Source: a bacterium
Lineage (GTDB): Bacteria; Actinomycetota; Acidimicrobiia; Acidimicrobiales; CATQHL01
Length of the DNA: 15,402 nucleotides
NCBI GenBank assembly: GCA_028819945.1
Contig: JAPPKQ010000089.1
Span: 1 to 15,402 of the forward strand
Reading direction: 5' to 3'
Shown here: positions 6,971 through 14,033 of the stretch, piece after piece
Layout: each line of letters opens with the position of its first letter
Numbering within the stretch: the stretch's first letter is position 1
Position numbers and translations under genes: made by a program
Notes under the pieces: generated by a model
What the model was told of the DNA's origin: nothing
Database searches by the model: none
Seen by the model: the letters and a program-made list of their open reading frames with translations, nothing else

Positions 6971-9600
6971 CCGAATCATCCCGCTCCGGCCGGCTCGCGC
7001 CCAACCGCCTCGTGATCCTGGCGGGGCTCGGGCTGGCTCTGTTCACCGCGGCGTCGGGCATCGCCGCGGCCATCACGGGCTTTCACAGCACCGCAAGCGT
7101 GACCCGGGAGGTGTTCGGCAACATTCCCGGGCCGCTGCGGGCGGCCTTCTACACCGTCATCCCGATCGCTCTGCTGTACGCCTCGGTTCTGTTCGCCCAC
7201 AGGGTGCGCAACTGGCAGCGGGGGGCGGCCGAGGAGCGCCGCACGACTTGGCGCAACGTGCACCGCAGGATGGCCGATCTGCGGGCAGGGGTGTACATGC
7301 GCACCCTGCTGCGCGAACCGGTGGCCGGGCTGATGCACTCCCTCATCTACTTCAGCTTCCTGGTGCTTCTGGCGGTGACCATCACGCTGGAGATCGAGCA
7401 CCAACTGCCCGACGGCGCCAAGTTCCTCACCGGCCGCGTCTACCAGGGCTACTCCCTCACCGGCGACCTGGCCGGGGCGGTGTTCCTGGTGGGCACAGCC
7501 TGGGCGATCCTGCGGCGCTGGGGACCCTGGCGGCTGCGTCCCTACCGGATCCGCAACAAGACCCGGCCCGAGCACGCCGTGATCCTGACGACGATGCTGC
7601 TCATCGGCGTGACCGGATTCGGCGCCGAGGCCTTCCGCATCGCCGAGTCCGGGACACCGTCCTTCGAGCGCTGGTCGGTGATCGGCTACCCGCTCGCCAC
7701 CCTCGCCGACGGCCTGACCAACGTGGCCGGCTGGCACCAGGTGTGGTGGATCCTGCACGTGGTGTCGTTCGTGGTCTTCGTGCTGCTGATACCGGTCACG
7801 ATGCTGCGCCACATGTTCACCTCGCCGGTGAACATGTACCTGCGCGACAGGGAACGCCCCAAGGGGGCCATGCGGGAGTTGCCGAACCTCATGGAGACCG
7901 ACCTGGACTCCTTCGGGGCGGCGGCCGTGGAGGATTTCACCTGGAAGCAGCTCCTGGACCTCGACGCCTGCACGATGTGCGGGCGTTGCACCTCGGTGTG
8001 CCCGGCGCACGCCACCGGCAAGCCGCTGGACCCCCGCGAGATCGTCTTGAAGGTGGGCCAGGTGATGGCCGCCAGCGGAACCCCCGCCACCTCCCCGCCC
8101 ATCGGCCAGGACGCCGAGATCACCGTGACGAGCGCCAACGTGTTCGAACGGGTCAGCTCCGAGGAGGTCTGGGCCTGCACCTCGTGCCGCGCCTGTGACG
8201 AGATCTGCCCCGTGAACATCGAGATCCTCGACAAGATCCTGGACATGCGGCGCTACCTGTCGCTCATGGAGAGCGACTTCCCCACCGAGTTGGGCACCGC
8301 CTACCGCTCGATGGAGAACTCCGGGAACCCGTGGGGCATGGCCCAGTCCGCCCGCGCCGACTGGGCGAGCGACTTCGAGGGCATCGTCGTACTCGACGGC
8401 AGCGACCCCATCGAGGCCGAGTACCTGTACTGGGTGGGCTGCGCCGGCAGCTACGACGACAAGAACCGCAAGGTCACCCGCGCCATGACCGAGCTCATGC
8501 AGCGAGCCGGCGTGGACTTCGCCGTGCTCGGCCCCGCGGAGATGTGCACCGGCGACCCGGCGCGACGCTCCGGCAACGAGTACGTGTTCCAGATGCTCGC
8601 CATGCAGAACGTCGAGACGCTCAACGGCATGGGGGTGCGCAAGATCATCACCCAGTGCCCGCACTGCTTCAACACCCTCGGCAACGAGTACCCGCAGCTC
8701 GGCGGCCACTACGAGGTGATCCACCACAGCCAGCTGCTGGAGCAACTGGTGGACAGCGGCCGCCTCGACCTGTCCGAGGCCCGCCTGCCCGAGCGCCTCG
8801 TCTACCACGACTCCTGCTACCTGGGCCGACACAACGACGTCTACCTGTCGCCGCGCCGTGTGGTGGGATCCATCGGCGGCCTCGAGGTGGTCGAGGCCCC
8901 CCGCAACGGCACCAAGGGCATGTGCTGTGGCGCCGGCGGCGCACGAATGTGGATGGAGGAGCACGTCGGTGAGCAGGTGAACGTGGTCCGCAGCCGGGAA
9001 CTGCTCGCCACCGGCGCCGACCGCATCGCCACCGCCTGCCCGTTCTGCTACGTGATGATCGACGACGGTGTGCGCGGTGAGGGCGTGGAGCCCGAAGAGG
9101 TGAACGTCGGCGACATCGCGCTGGTCGTCCTGGAGGCCATCCACCGGGGTGAGGAGGCGGCGGCCGAGCGGCGCGACGCCGAGACGATCCCGCCCGTGGT
9201 CGTGGGCGAACCCTCACCGACCGGTGTGCCGGTCGCCGCTTCGGTCTCCGGGTTGGAGCTTGCTCCGATGGCGCGGCTGCGTCCCTCGCCCACTCGGGAC
9301 GCCCCGGCTGCGGCACCCGCAGGGGTCCCGGCTCCGGCGCCGGTACCACCGGCGCCCGCAGCGGCGAGTGAGACAGCCGCCCCCCGGCGCGACGATCTTC
9401 GGCTCATCAAGGGCACCGATCCGATGCTGCTGGCCGAGTTGGCCAAGCAGGGAATCACCGGATACGACCAGATCGCTCGTCTCGACGACGCGGGTGTGCA
9501 GGCCCTGGAGGAGGCCATCGGCGCGCCGGGCCGCATCCAGAAGTGGAACTGGGTGGCGCAGGCACAGGATCTGCTGGATCGCTCCGGCGCCGAGGACTGA
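6964..9600 (+). CDS. Membrane-bound iron-sulfur reductase (heterodisulfide-reductase-like, two 4Fe-4S and two CCG domains)
   Basis: An 878-residue electron-transfer protein resembling the mycobacterial Rv0338c family. Residues about 14-285 hold six hydrophobic segments like the cytochrome b subunit of nitrate reductase, with possible haem-ligand histidines at 125 and 265. Two 4Fe-4S motifs follow: Cys336/339/342/346 (CTMCGRCTSVCP) and Cys405/408/411/415 (CTSCRACDEICP). Then come two CCG-type cysteine domains. The first is degenerate (WVGCAGSY, MCTGDPARR, QCPHCFN). The second is classical (HDSCYLGRHN, MCCGAGGARMW with Cys654-Cys655, ACPFCYV). An Ala/Pro-rich linker (about 745-805) leads to a C-terminal helical domain ending GRIQKWNWVAQAQDLL, as at the tail of some NuoE proteins. 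It probably links the quinone pool to a cytosolic thiol or iron-sulfur partner. The partner is not identifiable here. Start chosen at the ATG after TAGCCT. Confidence 0.9.
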   Translation: MSTESSRSGRLAPNRLVILAGLGLALFTAASGIAAAITGFHSTASVTREVFGNIPGPLRAAFYTVIPIALLYASVLFAHRVRNWQRGAAEERRTTWRNVHRRMADLRAGVYMRTLLREPVAGLMHSLIYFSFLVLLAVTITLEIEHQLPDGAKFLTGRVYQGYSLTGDLAGAVFLVGTAWAILRRWGPWRLRPYRIRNKTRPEHAVILTTMLLIGVTGFGAEAFRIAESGTPSFERWSVIGYPLATLADGLTNVAGWHQVWWILHVVSFVVFVLLIPVTMLRHMFTSPVNMYLRDRERPKGAMRELPNLMETDLDSFGAAAVEDFTWKQLLDLDACTMCGRCTSVCPAHATGKPLDPREIVLKVGQVMAASGTPATSPPIGQDAEITVTSANVFERVSSEEVWACTSCRACDEICPVNIEILDKILDMRRYLSLMESDFPTELGTAYRSMENSGNPWGMAQSARADWASDFEGIVVLDGSDPIEAEYLYWVGCAGSYDDKNRKVTRAMTELMQRAGVDFAVLGPAEMCTGDPARRSGNEYVFQMLAMQNVETLNGMGVRKIITQCPHCFNTLGNEYPQLGGHYEVIHHSQLLEQLVDSGRLDLSEARLPERLVYHDSCYLGRHNDVYLSPRRVVGSIGGLEVVEAPRNGTKGMCCGAGGARMWMEEHVGEQVNVVRSRELLATGADRIATACPFCYVMIDDGVRGEGVEPEEVNVGDIALVVLEAIHRGEEAAAERRDAETIPPVVVGEPSPTGVPVAASVSGLELAPMARLRPSPTRDAPAAAPAGVPAPAPVPPAPAAASETAAPRRDDLRLIKGTDPMLLAELAKQGITGYDQIARLDDAGVQALEEAIGAPGRIQKWNWVAQAQDLLDRSGAED

Positions 9601-9610
9601 CCGCGGTCAG
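9597..9610. repeat. Perfect palindrome spanning two convergent stop codons
   Basis: CTGACCGCGGTCAG is a perfect 14-nt palindrome. It contains the TGA of the iron-sulfur reductase gene (9598-9600) and, on the other strand, the TGA of dcd (9607-9609), with only 6 nt between the two stops. As RNA it could form a 5-bp stem with a 4-nt loop on either transcript. It has no U-tract, so a bidirectional terminator role is only a possibility. Confidence 0.45.
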
Positions 9611-10167
9611 AAGTTCTCCCAGTAGCGGCTGGGGATCGGACCCACCTGGCCCTGGTACTTGGAGCCGACAGCCCGCGAGCCGTAAGGATTGTCCGCGGGG
9701 GTGCTCATGGCGATGAAGCTGATCTGGCCGATCTTCATGCCCGGATAGAGGGTGATCGGCAGGTTCGCCACATTCGAGAGTTCCAGCGTGAGTTGACCCT
9801 GCCAGCCGGCGTCCACGAACCCGGCGGTCGAGTGGATCAACAGCCCGAGGCGGCCCAGGCTCGACTTGCCCTCGAGGCGCCCCACGAGATCGTCGGGCAA
9901 GCTCACCCGCTCGAGCGTGCAGCCGAGCACGAACTCACCGGGGTGCAGGATGAACACGCCGTCGGGGTCGATCTCCAGGGGTTCGGTCAGCGTGCCGAGA
10001 TCCTTCTTGACGTCGATGCAGCCCATCGTGTGGTTCCGGAACACCCGGAAGTAGCGGTCGAGGCGCAGATCCACCGAGGAGGGTTGGACGGCGTCGTCGG
10101 CCAGCGGATCGATGGCGACGCGCCCAAGGGCGACCTGTTCACGGATGGACCGATCGGACAGAATCAT
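9607..10167 (-). CDS. dcd: dCTP deaminase, probably bifunctional dCTP deaminase/dUTPase
   Basis: A 186-residue trimeric cytosolic enzyme making dUMP or dUTP from dCTP for thymidylate synthesis. The start [10 protein letters not shown] and the core [20 protein letters not shown] (100-119), then [13 protein letters not shown], are diagnostic. Glu129 in TLE is the expected catalytic base. The [11 protein letters not shown] form, with Ala-Gly where the monofunctional E. coli enzyme has Ala-His-Arg, matches the bifunctional archaeal/mycobacterial type that goes straight to dUMP. The C-terminal tail [16 protein letters not shown], which closes over the nucleotide, is intact. A TAACGT -10 candidate (10177-10182) sits 9 nt before the ATG, so the message may be nearly leaderless. 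It is divergent from the aminotransferase gene and convergent with the iron-sulfur reductase gene. The bifunctional call is inference from motif form. Confidence 0.96.
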   Translation of the reverse strand: MILSDRSIREQVALGRVAIDPLADDAVQPSSVDLRLDRYFRVFRNHTMGCIDVKKDLGTLTEPLEIDPDGVFILHPGEFVLGCTLERVSLPDDLVGRLEGKSSLGRLGLLIHSTAGFVDAGWQGQLTLELSNVANLPITLYPGMKIGQISFIAMSTPADNPYGSRAVGSKYQGQVGPIPSRYWENF

Positions 10168-10200
10168 TCCGGAGCGACGTTACCCTCGAATCGTTCCGGA
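10161..10200. promoter_or_regulatory. Repeat-flanked divergent promoter region of dcd and the aminotransferase
   Basis: A 13-nt direct repeat, GAATCATTCCGGA (10161-10173) and GAATCGTTCCGGA (10188-10200), differs at one position and has a 27-nt period. Between the copies lie opposed -10 candidates that share two bases: TACCCT on the plus strand (10181-10186) and TAACGT on the minus strand (10177-10182). The left copy covers the dcd start codon. Each copy contains the palindrome TCCGGA. This looks like a shared promoter with two candidate operator sites, but no regulator is identifiable here. Confidence 0.4.
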
Positions 10201-10218
10201 TCGAAAGGAGCGGCTGTC

Positions 10219-11424
10219 ATGCCGAGCGCGTTCCTCCACTCGTTCTCGCCGCCGACGCTGGAGCGGTACATCAACCTCGTGCGCGGGGAGGGCTGCACCG
10301 TCTGGGATGACGCCGGCAACAGCTACCTGGACGCCATGGCCAGCCTCTGGTACTGCCAGGCGGGACACGGTCGGGCCGAGATCATCGACGCCGTCACCGA
10401 CCAGATGCGCAACCTGGAGGCCTACAACACGTTCGCGCCGTTCACGAACCCCGCGGCGGAGGAGGTCGCGGCCATGATCGTCGAGCGCTCCCCGCTCTCC
10501 GACGGGCGGGTGTTCCTGTGCTGCTCGGGCTCGGAGGCGGTGGACACCGCGTTGAAGATCGCCCGCCAGTGGCACCGGCTGCGCGGCGACCTCGGGCGGC
10601 AGACCACCATCACCCGCACGAACGGCTACCACGGCACCAACTTCGGCGGCACGACCGCCCAGGGCATCGCCCCCAACCGCGAGGGCTGGGGCGATCTCGT
10701 GCCCCATTTCATCGAGGTGCCCCACGATGACCTGGAGGCCGTCGCGGTTGCGATGGCCGCCCAGGACGAGCAGCTGGCCGCGGTGATCTCCGAGCCGCTC
10801 CAGGGTGCCGGCGGGGTGTGGCCGCCAGCGGAGGGCTACCTGGAGGGCCTGCGGCGCCTCTGCGACACCCACGGGGCGCTGCTGATCCTCGACGAGGTGA
10901 TCTGCGGCTTCGGGCGCACCGGGGAATGGTTCGGTGCGCAGCACTACGGCGTCACCCCCGACATCATGACCTTCGCCAAGGGAGTCACCTCCGGCTACCA
11001 GCCGCTGGCCGGCGTGATCCTGTCGCGGCGCGTCTGCGAGACCTTCGAGTCACAGCCGGAAGGCTTCCTGCTGCGCACCGGCTACACCTACTCGGGGCAC
11101 CCCACCGCCTGCGCCGCCGGCGTGGCGAACCTGAAGCTCATGGACGCCGAGGGTCTCCCGAGCCGGGCTTCGCACATCGGCGAGCGCATCTCGGCCGGCC
11201 TGCGGGCGCTGGCCGACGACGGCCTCGTAGCCGGCTACAGGGGGACCGGCGCCGTCTGGGCCGCCGAGCTGGGGCGGGACTCCGCCGGGGTGCGCGCCAA
11301 GATCCTGGAGGCAGGGGTCATCGTGCGCCCCATCGGCACCGCCCTGGCGATGTGCCCGCCCCTGATCATCAGCGACGCCGAGATCGACCGCGTCATCGAC
11401 ACGATGGCCGACGCCCTGCGCTGA
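10219..11424 (+). CDS. Class III pyridoxal-phosphate-dependent aminotransferase
   Basis: A 401-residue cytosolic enzyme that moves an amino group to a keto acid through pyridoxal phosphate. Seen: the substrate-end motif SLWYCQAGHGR, the phosphate-binding CSGSEAVDTALKIAR, the ring-stacking tyrosine in NGYHGTNFGG, AVISEPLQGAGGVWPPAEGY, Asp225 in LILDEVICGFGRTG, and the Schiff-base lysine Lys254 in DIMTFAKGVTSGYQPL. The TYSGHPTACAAGVANL segment is also typical. The closest functional groups are beta-alanine-, taurine- or amine-pyruvate aminotransferases, which usually run 430-460 residues, so this one is short but has all key motifs. The ATG at 10219 has AGGAG 8 nt upstream. An open frame reaches back to 9793, but that is antisense to dcd and is not part of the protein. 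The substrate is not assigned. Confidence 0.93.
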   Translation: MPSAFLHSFSPPTLERYINLVRGEGCTVWDDAGNSYLDAMASLWYCQAGHGRAEIIDAVTDQMRNLEAYNTFAPFTNPAAEEVAAMIVERSPLSDGRVFLCCSGSEAVDTALKIARQWHRLRGDLGRQTTITRTNGYHGTNFGGTTAQGIAPNREGWGDLVPHFIEVPHDDLEAVAVAMAAQDEQLAAVISEPLQGAGGVWPPAEGYLEGLRRLCDTHGALLILDEVICGFGRTGEWFGAQHYGVTPDIMTFAKGVTSGYQPLAGVILSRRVCETFESQPEGFLLRTGYTYSGHPTACAAGVANLKLMDAEGLPSRASHIGERISAGLRALADDGLVAGYRGTGAVWAAELGRDSAGVRAKILEAGVIVRPIGTALAMCPPLIISDAEIDRVIDTMADALR

Positions 11425-11440
11425 CCGCCGCTCAGGCGGT
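11424..11440. terminator. Hairpin across the convergent aminotransferase and L,D-transpeptidase stops
   Basis: ACCGCC (11424-11429), loop GCTCA, GGCGGT (11435-11440) form a 6-bp perfect stem. The repeat includes the last base of the aminotransferase stop and the entire transpeptidase stop (11432-11434) in the loop. It is GC-rich without a U-tract. It could act as a weak bidirectional terminator; the coincidence with the stop codons is the main support. Confidence 0.35.
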
Positions 11441-12697
11441 GATGTTCACGACCGTGCCGACGGGGGCGGTGCGGGCGATGACCTCGATGATGTTGTTGGG
11501 GATGCGGATGCAGCCGTTCGAGAGGGCTTCGCCGACGCGGTCGGGAATGTGCGTGCCGTGCAGCGCGATGCGCGGCAACCCCCCGCTGAAGGTGTCCAGC
11601 GCCTCGCTGAAAAACGAAAGCATCAGGATCCAATCCCCCAACACGACGCTGGCATTCTGCTGGCTGTGATTCGGCAACTTCTCCACGATGAAGCCCTTCA
11701 GCGCCGGGGTCGGCGTGTTCGGCCTGCCCACGATGGCGCGGGTGTAGGTCACCAGCTCGTCGCCGTCGAACAGGGCCACCAGGCGGTCCGAGAGGTCGAT
11801 GAGGACGTGATGGTTCACCGTCGACCAGGTGAAGTTCTCCGTGCGGACCCAGCCGCGGCTGCCGTTGGGACGCACCGGTAGTTCGACCTGGGCCCAGTCG
11901 TCGCCCGGCAATCCACGCAGAACACGAGCCACCAGGCGATTGCCGCGGAATGTGTAGCTCCACACGTCCCCGTCGCGGAACGACAGGCGGTTGCCACCGG
12001 GGCCGTCGTACACCGGAACGATGCCGTTGACGTTCTCCTTGGCGACGAGCACGGTGACCGGGCTCCACGAAGGCGTCGCCGGTGGCTGCAGCGCCTGGGA
12101 GGCCGGGGCCGGCGGTGGGGGTGCCGGTGGATCCGGGGGTGGATCGGACGCCGTCGGTTTCGCCGCGTCGGGGTCCACGGGAGGCCCGGGCTCACTGGGG
12201 GGTTCGGGAGGAGGCGGTACAGGATCGGGCGACGGAGGATCCGGATCCGGAGGATCCGGCGGCGGAGGATCAGGGGGGACGGGATCGGGCGGCGGAGGAT
12301 CTGTCGACGCGGGATCAGGCGGCGGAGGGTCCGTGGACGCGAGCTCCGGCGCCGGCGGAGGGTCCGGGGGCGCGGGATCAGGCGGCGGCGGAGGATCAGG
12401 GGGCGATTGAGGTGACCCGCGAGTCTCGTCGGGATCGGGAGACTCGGGAGGTGCCGGCACGGCGGACGCCGGGGGAGGAGTCGCCGGCGGCGCCGGCGGC
12501 TCGGCGGCCGCTTGCTCCGTCGTCGCGGCGGTCTCGGGAGGAGCAGGATCCACAACGACCTGCTCGGGGTCCGCGCCGCACGACGCCAGCAACGTGATCA
12601 GCGCCGCGATCGCCGCCGCTCGCGCACCACGACGGCGGCGGGGACCCGACCCGCCGGCGGGTGCGCCAACTGTCATTCGACGGCACAAGGGCTGCAC
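11432..12697 (-). CDS. L,D-transpeptidase lipoprotein with long Pro/Asp-rich linker (copy 1)
   Basis: A YkuD-family enzyme of about 421 residues that forms 3-3 peptidoglycan cross-links or attaches proteins outside the membrane. The N-terminus is basic (RRRRGARAA) with a hydrophobic stretch and lipobox LLASC, so the protein is probably lipid-anchored. A roughly 150-residue region of PPDP-type repeats follows, then an SH3-like segment (about 210-275, ending GWVRTENFTW) and the YkuD domain. Catalytic residues are in IALHGTHIP and SNGCIRIPN, with Cys at about 396; Asn in place of the second His of SHGC is common. The start is uncertain: GTG 12697 has GAGAGGGA at good spacing, whereas GTG 12703 is immediately next to it and ATG 12676 lacks one. 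It follows copy 2 on the same strand with about 100 nt between them. Confidence 0.92.
   Translation of the reverse strand: MQPLCRRMTVGAPAGGSGPRRRRGARAAAIAALITLLASCGADPEQVVVDPAPPETAATTEQAAAEPPAPPATPPPASAVPAPPESPDPDETRGSPQSPPDPPPPPDPAPPDPPPAPELASTDPPPPDPASTDPPPPDPVPPDPPPPDPPDPDPPSPDPVPPPPEPPSEPGPPVDPDAAKPTASDPPPDPPAPPPPAPASQALQPPATPSWSPVTVLVAKENVNGIVPVYDGPGGNRLSFRDGDVWSYTFRGNRLVARVLRGLPGDDWAQVELPVRPNGSRGWVRTENFTWSTVNHHVLIDLSDRLVALFDGDELVTYTRAIVGRPNTPTPALKGFIVEKLPNHSQQNASVVLGDWILMLSFFSEALDTFSGGLPRIALHGTHIPDRVGEALSNGCIRIPNNIIEVIARTAPVGTVVNITA
12251..12340 (-). repeat. Three 30-nt tandem repeats encoding the Pro/Asp linker
   Basis: Units 12251-12280, 12281-12310 and 12311-12340 are imperfect copies of one 30-nt sequence with the core GGCGGCGGAGG. 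They encode ten-residue steps such as ASTDPPPPDP, ASTDPPPPDP and VPPDPPPPDP. More degenerate copies, out of strict register, continue to about 12410 and back to about 12200. The period is a multiple of three, so copy-number change would keep the frame and alter linker length. Confidence 0.75.
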
Positions 12698-12709
12698 AGG
12701 CACTCCCTC

Positions 12710-12781
12710 TCAGGTCACGACGTTGACCACAGTACCCAGCGGAGCCCGGCGGGCGATGGTCTCCATACCGTCGTTGGGATC
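12710..12781 (-). pseudogene. Remnant of the 3' end of a third L,D-transpeptidase copy
   Basis: The minus strand here reads RDPNDGMETIARRAPLGTVV then NVVT and a TGA. This matches the C-terminus of copy 2 (RIPNDIVETIARQAPLGTVV, NIVA, stop) and, less closely, copy 1. By hand, 58 of the first 70 nt (12710-12779) match the copy 2 tail at 12799-12868. Similarity stops near 12781, so only about 24 codons remain. The catalytic cysteine region is absent. The remnant's TGA abuts the copy 1 ribosome-binding site. It is most simply the scar of a third tandem copy lost by deletion or recombination. It is not a functional protein. Confidence 0.8.
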
Positions 12782-12798
12782 TCGAACCAGCGCCGCGC

Positions 12799-13872
12799 TC
12801 AGGCGACGATGTTCACCACGGTGCCCAGCGGGGCCTGCCGGGCGATGGTCTCCACAATGTCGTTGGGAATGCGGATGCACCCGTTGGACAGCGCCTCGCC
12901 GACGCGCTCGGGAATGTGCGTGCCGTGCAGGGCGATGCGCGGCAGCCCGCCGCCGAAGCTGTTCAGCGCCTCGCTGAAGAACGACAGCATGAGGATCCAA
13001 TCCCCCAGCACGATGCTGCCGTTCTGCTGGCTGTGGTTCGGCAACTTCTCCACGAGGAACCCCGAGAGCGTCGGGGTGGGTGTCGCCGGCTTGCCGACGA
13101 TCGCTCGCGTGGACGTGATCAGGTTGTCACCCTCGTAGAGCGCCACGCTGCGATCCGAGACGTTGATGAGGACGTGGTGGCTGACAGTCGACCAGTTGAA
13201 GTGCTCGGCACGGACCCAGCCGCGCACCCCGTTGGGCCGCACCGGCAACTCCACCTGCACCCACTCGTCGCCCTCGGCGCCCTGCAGAACGCGGGCCACC
13301 AGGCGGTTGCGGCGGAACGTGTAACTCCAGAGATCGCCGTCGGGGAACGCCAGACGCGTGCCGTTGGGGGCGTCGTACACCGGGATGATGCTGTTCACGT
13401 CGTCCCTGGAGGTCAGGATCGTCACCGGCTCCCAAGGCGGCGCCGTCGACGGCGCCGCGGTGGGCGGGGGCGGGGGCGGGAGTTCCGCGGGCGGCAACAC
13501 GGTGGACCCGGGGTCGTCGAACTCATCCGGCAGCGGCACGTCCGGCAGGAACGGCGGGGGGACAGCCGGATCGCCGGCCTCGGTGCCCGGGGCGGCCGGC
13601 GGGGCCGTGACGAGAATCGTGGGCTCGGTCGTCCGGCTGAGGGGGATCGCGGTCGTCGTGGGAGGTTCCGGCGCCGGGTCGACGGCGGCGGGCGCGGGCG
13701 CGACCAAGCTCGTCGTGGACGTCGGCGCCGGCGGGCGCTCGGCGGTCAGGGTGGGCTCTGTGTCAGCGCTCCCGCACGCGGTGGCGCCCAGCGCGAGGAT
13801 GAGCCCCAGCGCCAGAGTCCGGAGCGCCAAGCGGCGCGGCGCGGCGCGGCCAGGAGAAGATCGCCTGATCAT
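12799..13872 (-). CDS. L,D-transpeptidase lipoprotein with Thr/Pro/Ala-rich linker (copy 2)
   Basis: A 357-residue paralog of the neighbouring transpeptidase. The N-terminus MIRRSSPGRAAPRRLALRTL has a hydrophobic core and the lipobox-like GATAC, so lipid anchoring is likely. A low-complexity linker rich in Thr, Pro, Ala and Glu runs from about 30 to 145. It is followed by an SH3-like region (WEPVTILTSRDDVNSIIPVY to GWVRAEHFNW) and the YkuD domain. Catalytic motifs are IALHGTHIP and SNGCIRIPN with Cys332. The YkuD domain is nearly identical in motif and spacing to copy 1, including KLPNHSQQN and LGDWILMLSFFSEAL, while the linkers are unrelated. The ATG at 13872 has AAAGGAAA upstream; the frame continues 29 codons further back without a plausible start signal. 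A TAGGCT -10 candidate lies at 13960-13965. Confidence 0.92.
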   Translation of the reverse strand: MIRRSSPGRAAPRRLALRTLALGLILALGATACGSADTEPTLTAERPPAPTSTTSLVAPAPAAVDPAPEPPTTTAIPLSRTTEPTILVTAPPAAPGTEAGDPAVPPPFLPDVPLPDEFDDPGSTVLPPAELPPPPPPTAAPSTAPPWEPVTILTSRDDVNSIIPVYDAPNGTRLAFPDGDLWSYTFRRNRLVARVLQGAEGDEWVQVELPVRPNGVRGWVRAEHFNWSTVSHHVLINVSDRSVALYEGDNLITSTRAIVGKPATPTPTLSGFLVEKLPNHSQQNGSIVLGDWILMLSFFSEALNSFGGGLPRIALHGTHIPERVGEALSNGCIRIPNDIVETIARQAPLGTVVNIVA

Positions 13873-13959
13873 GTCGTTTCCTTTATCGCGGATCTGCCCT
13901 GTGGCGCCGGCATCCGCCAAGTGCGGTTCCCGGCACCGCTCCGCTCCACTGCCCGACAC

Positions 13960-13965
13960 AGCCTA
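13960..13965 (-). promoter_or_regulatory. Candidate -10 element for L,D-transpeptidase copy 2
   Basis: The minus strand reads TAGGCT in the 161-nt gap between the hydrolase stop and the copy 2 start. Initiation about 7 nt downstream would give a leader of about 80 nt. No -35 box is evident. The rest of the gap holds only short, weak inverted repeats, so I cannot name a terminator for the hydrolase gene. Confidence 0.25.
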
Positions 13966-14033
13966 ACTCCGCGCTCCCCGGGACCGGCGTCTCTCTTGTT
14001 CGGCCGGAGTACCGATAGAGGGAATCGCGACGT

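Noticed and set aside
6976..9144. 722-codon open frame on the minus strand
   Set aside because: It is antisense to the iron-sulfur reductase and rich in His, Gly, Val and Ala with no recognisable motifs. It is a high-GC shadow of the real gene.
9793..10218. 142-codon upstream extension of the aminotransferase frame
   Set aside because: It is antisense to dcd and has no aminotransferase similarity. The ATG at 10219 has a proper AGGAG site.
11991..12410. Glycine-rich plus-strand frame that looks like a GGGGSGG repeat protein
   Set aside because: It is the complement of the Pro/Asp linker repeats of the L,D-transpeptidase and has no start signal of its own.
12710..13000. 96-codon minus-strand frame covering the transpeptidase remnant
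   Set aside because: Only its last 24 or so codons resemble the enzyme. The rest is an out-of-frame reading of copy 2, so it is not a gene.
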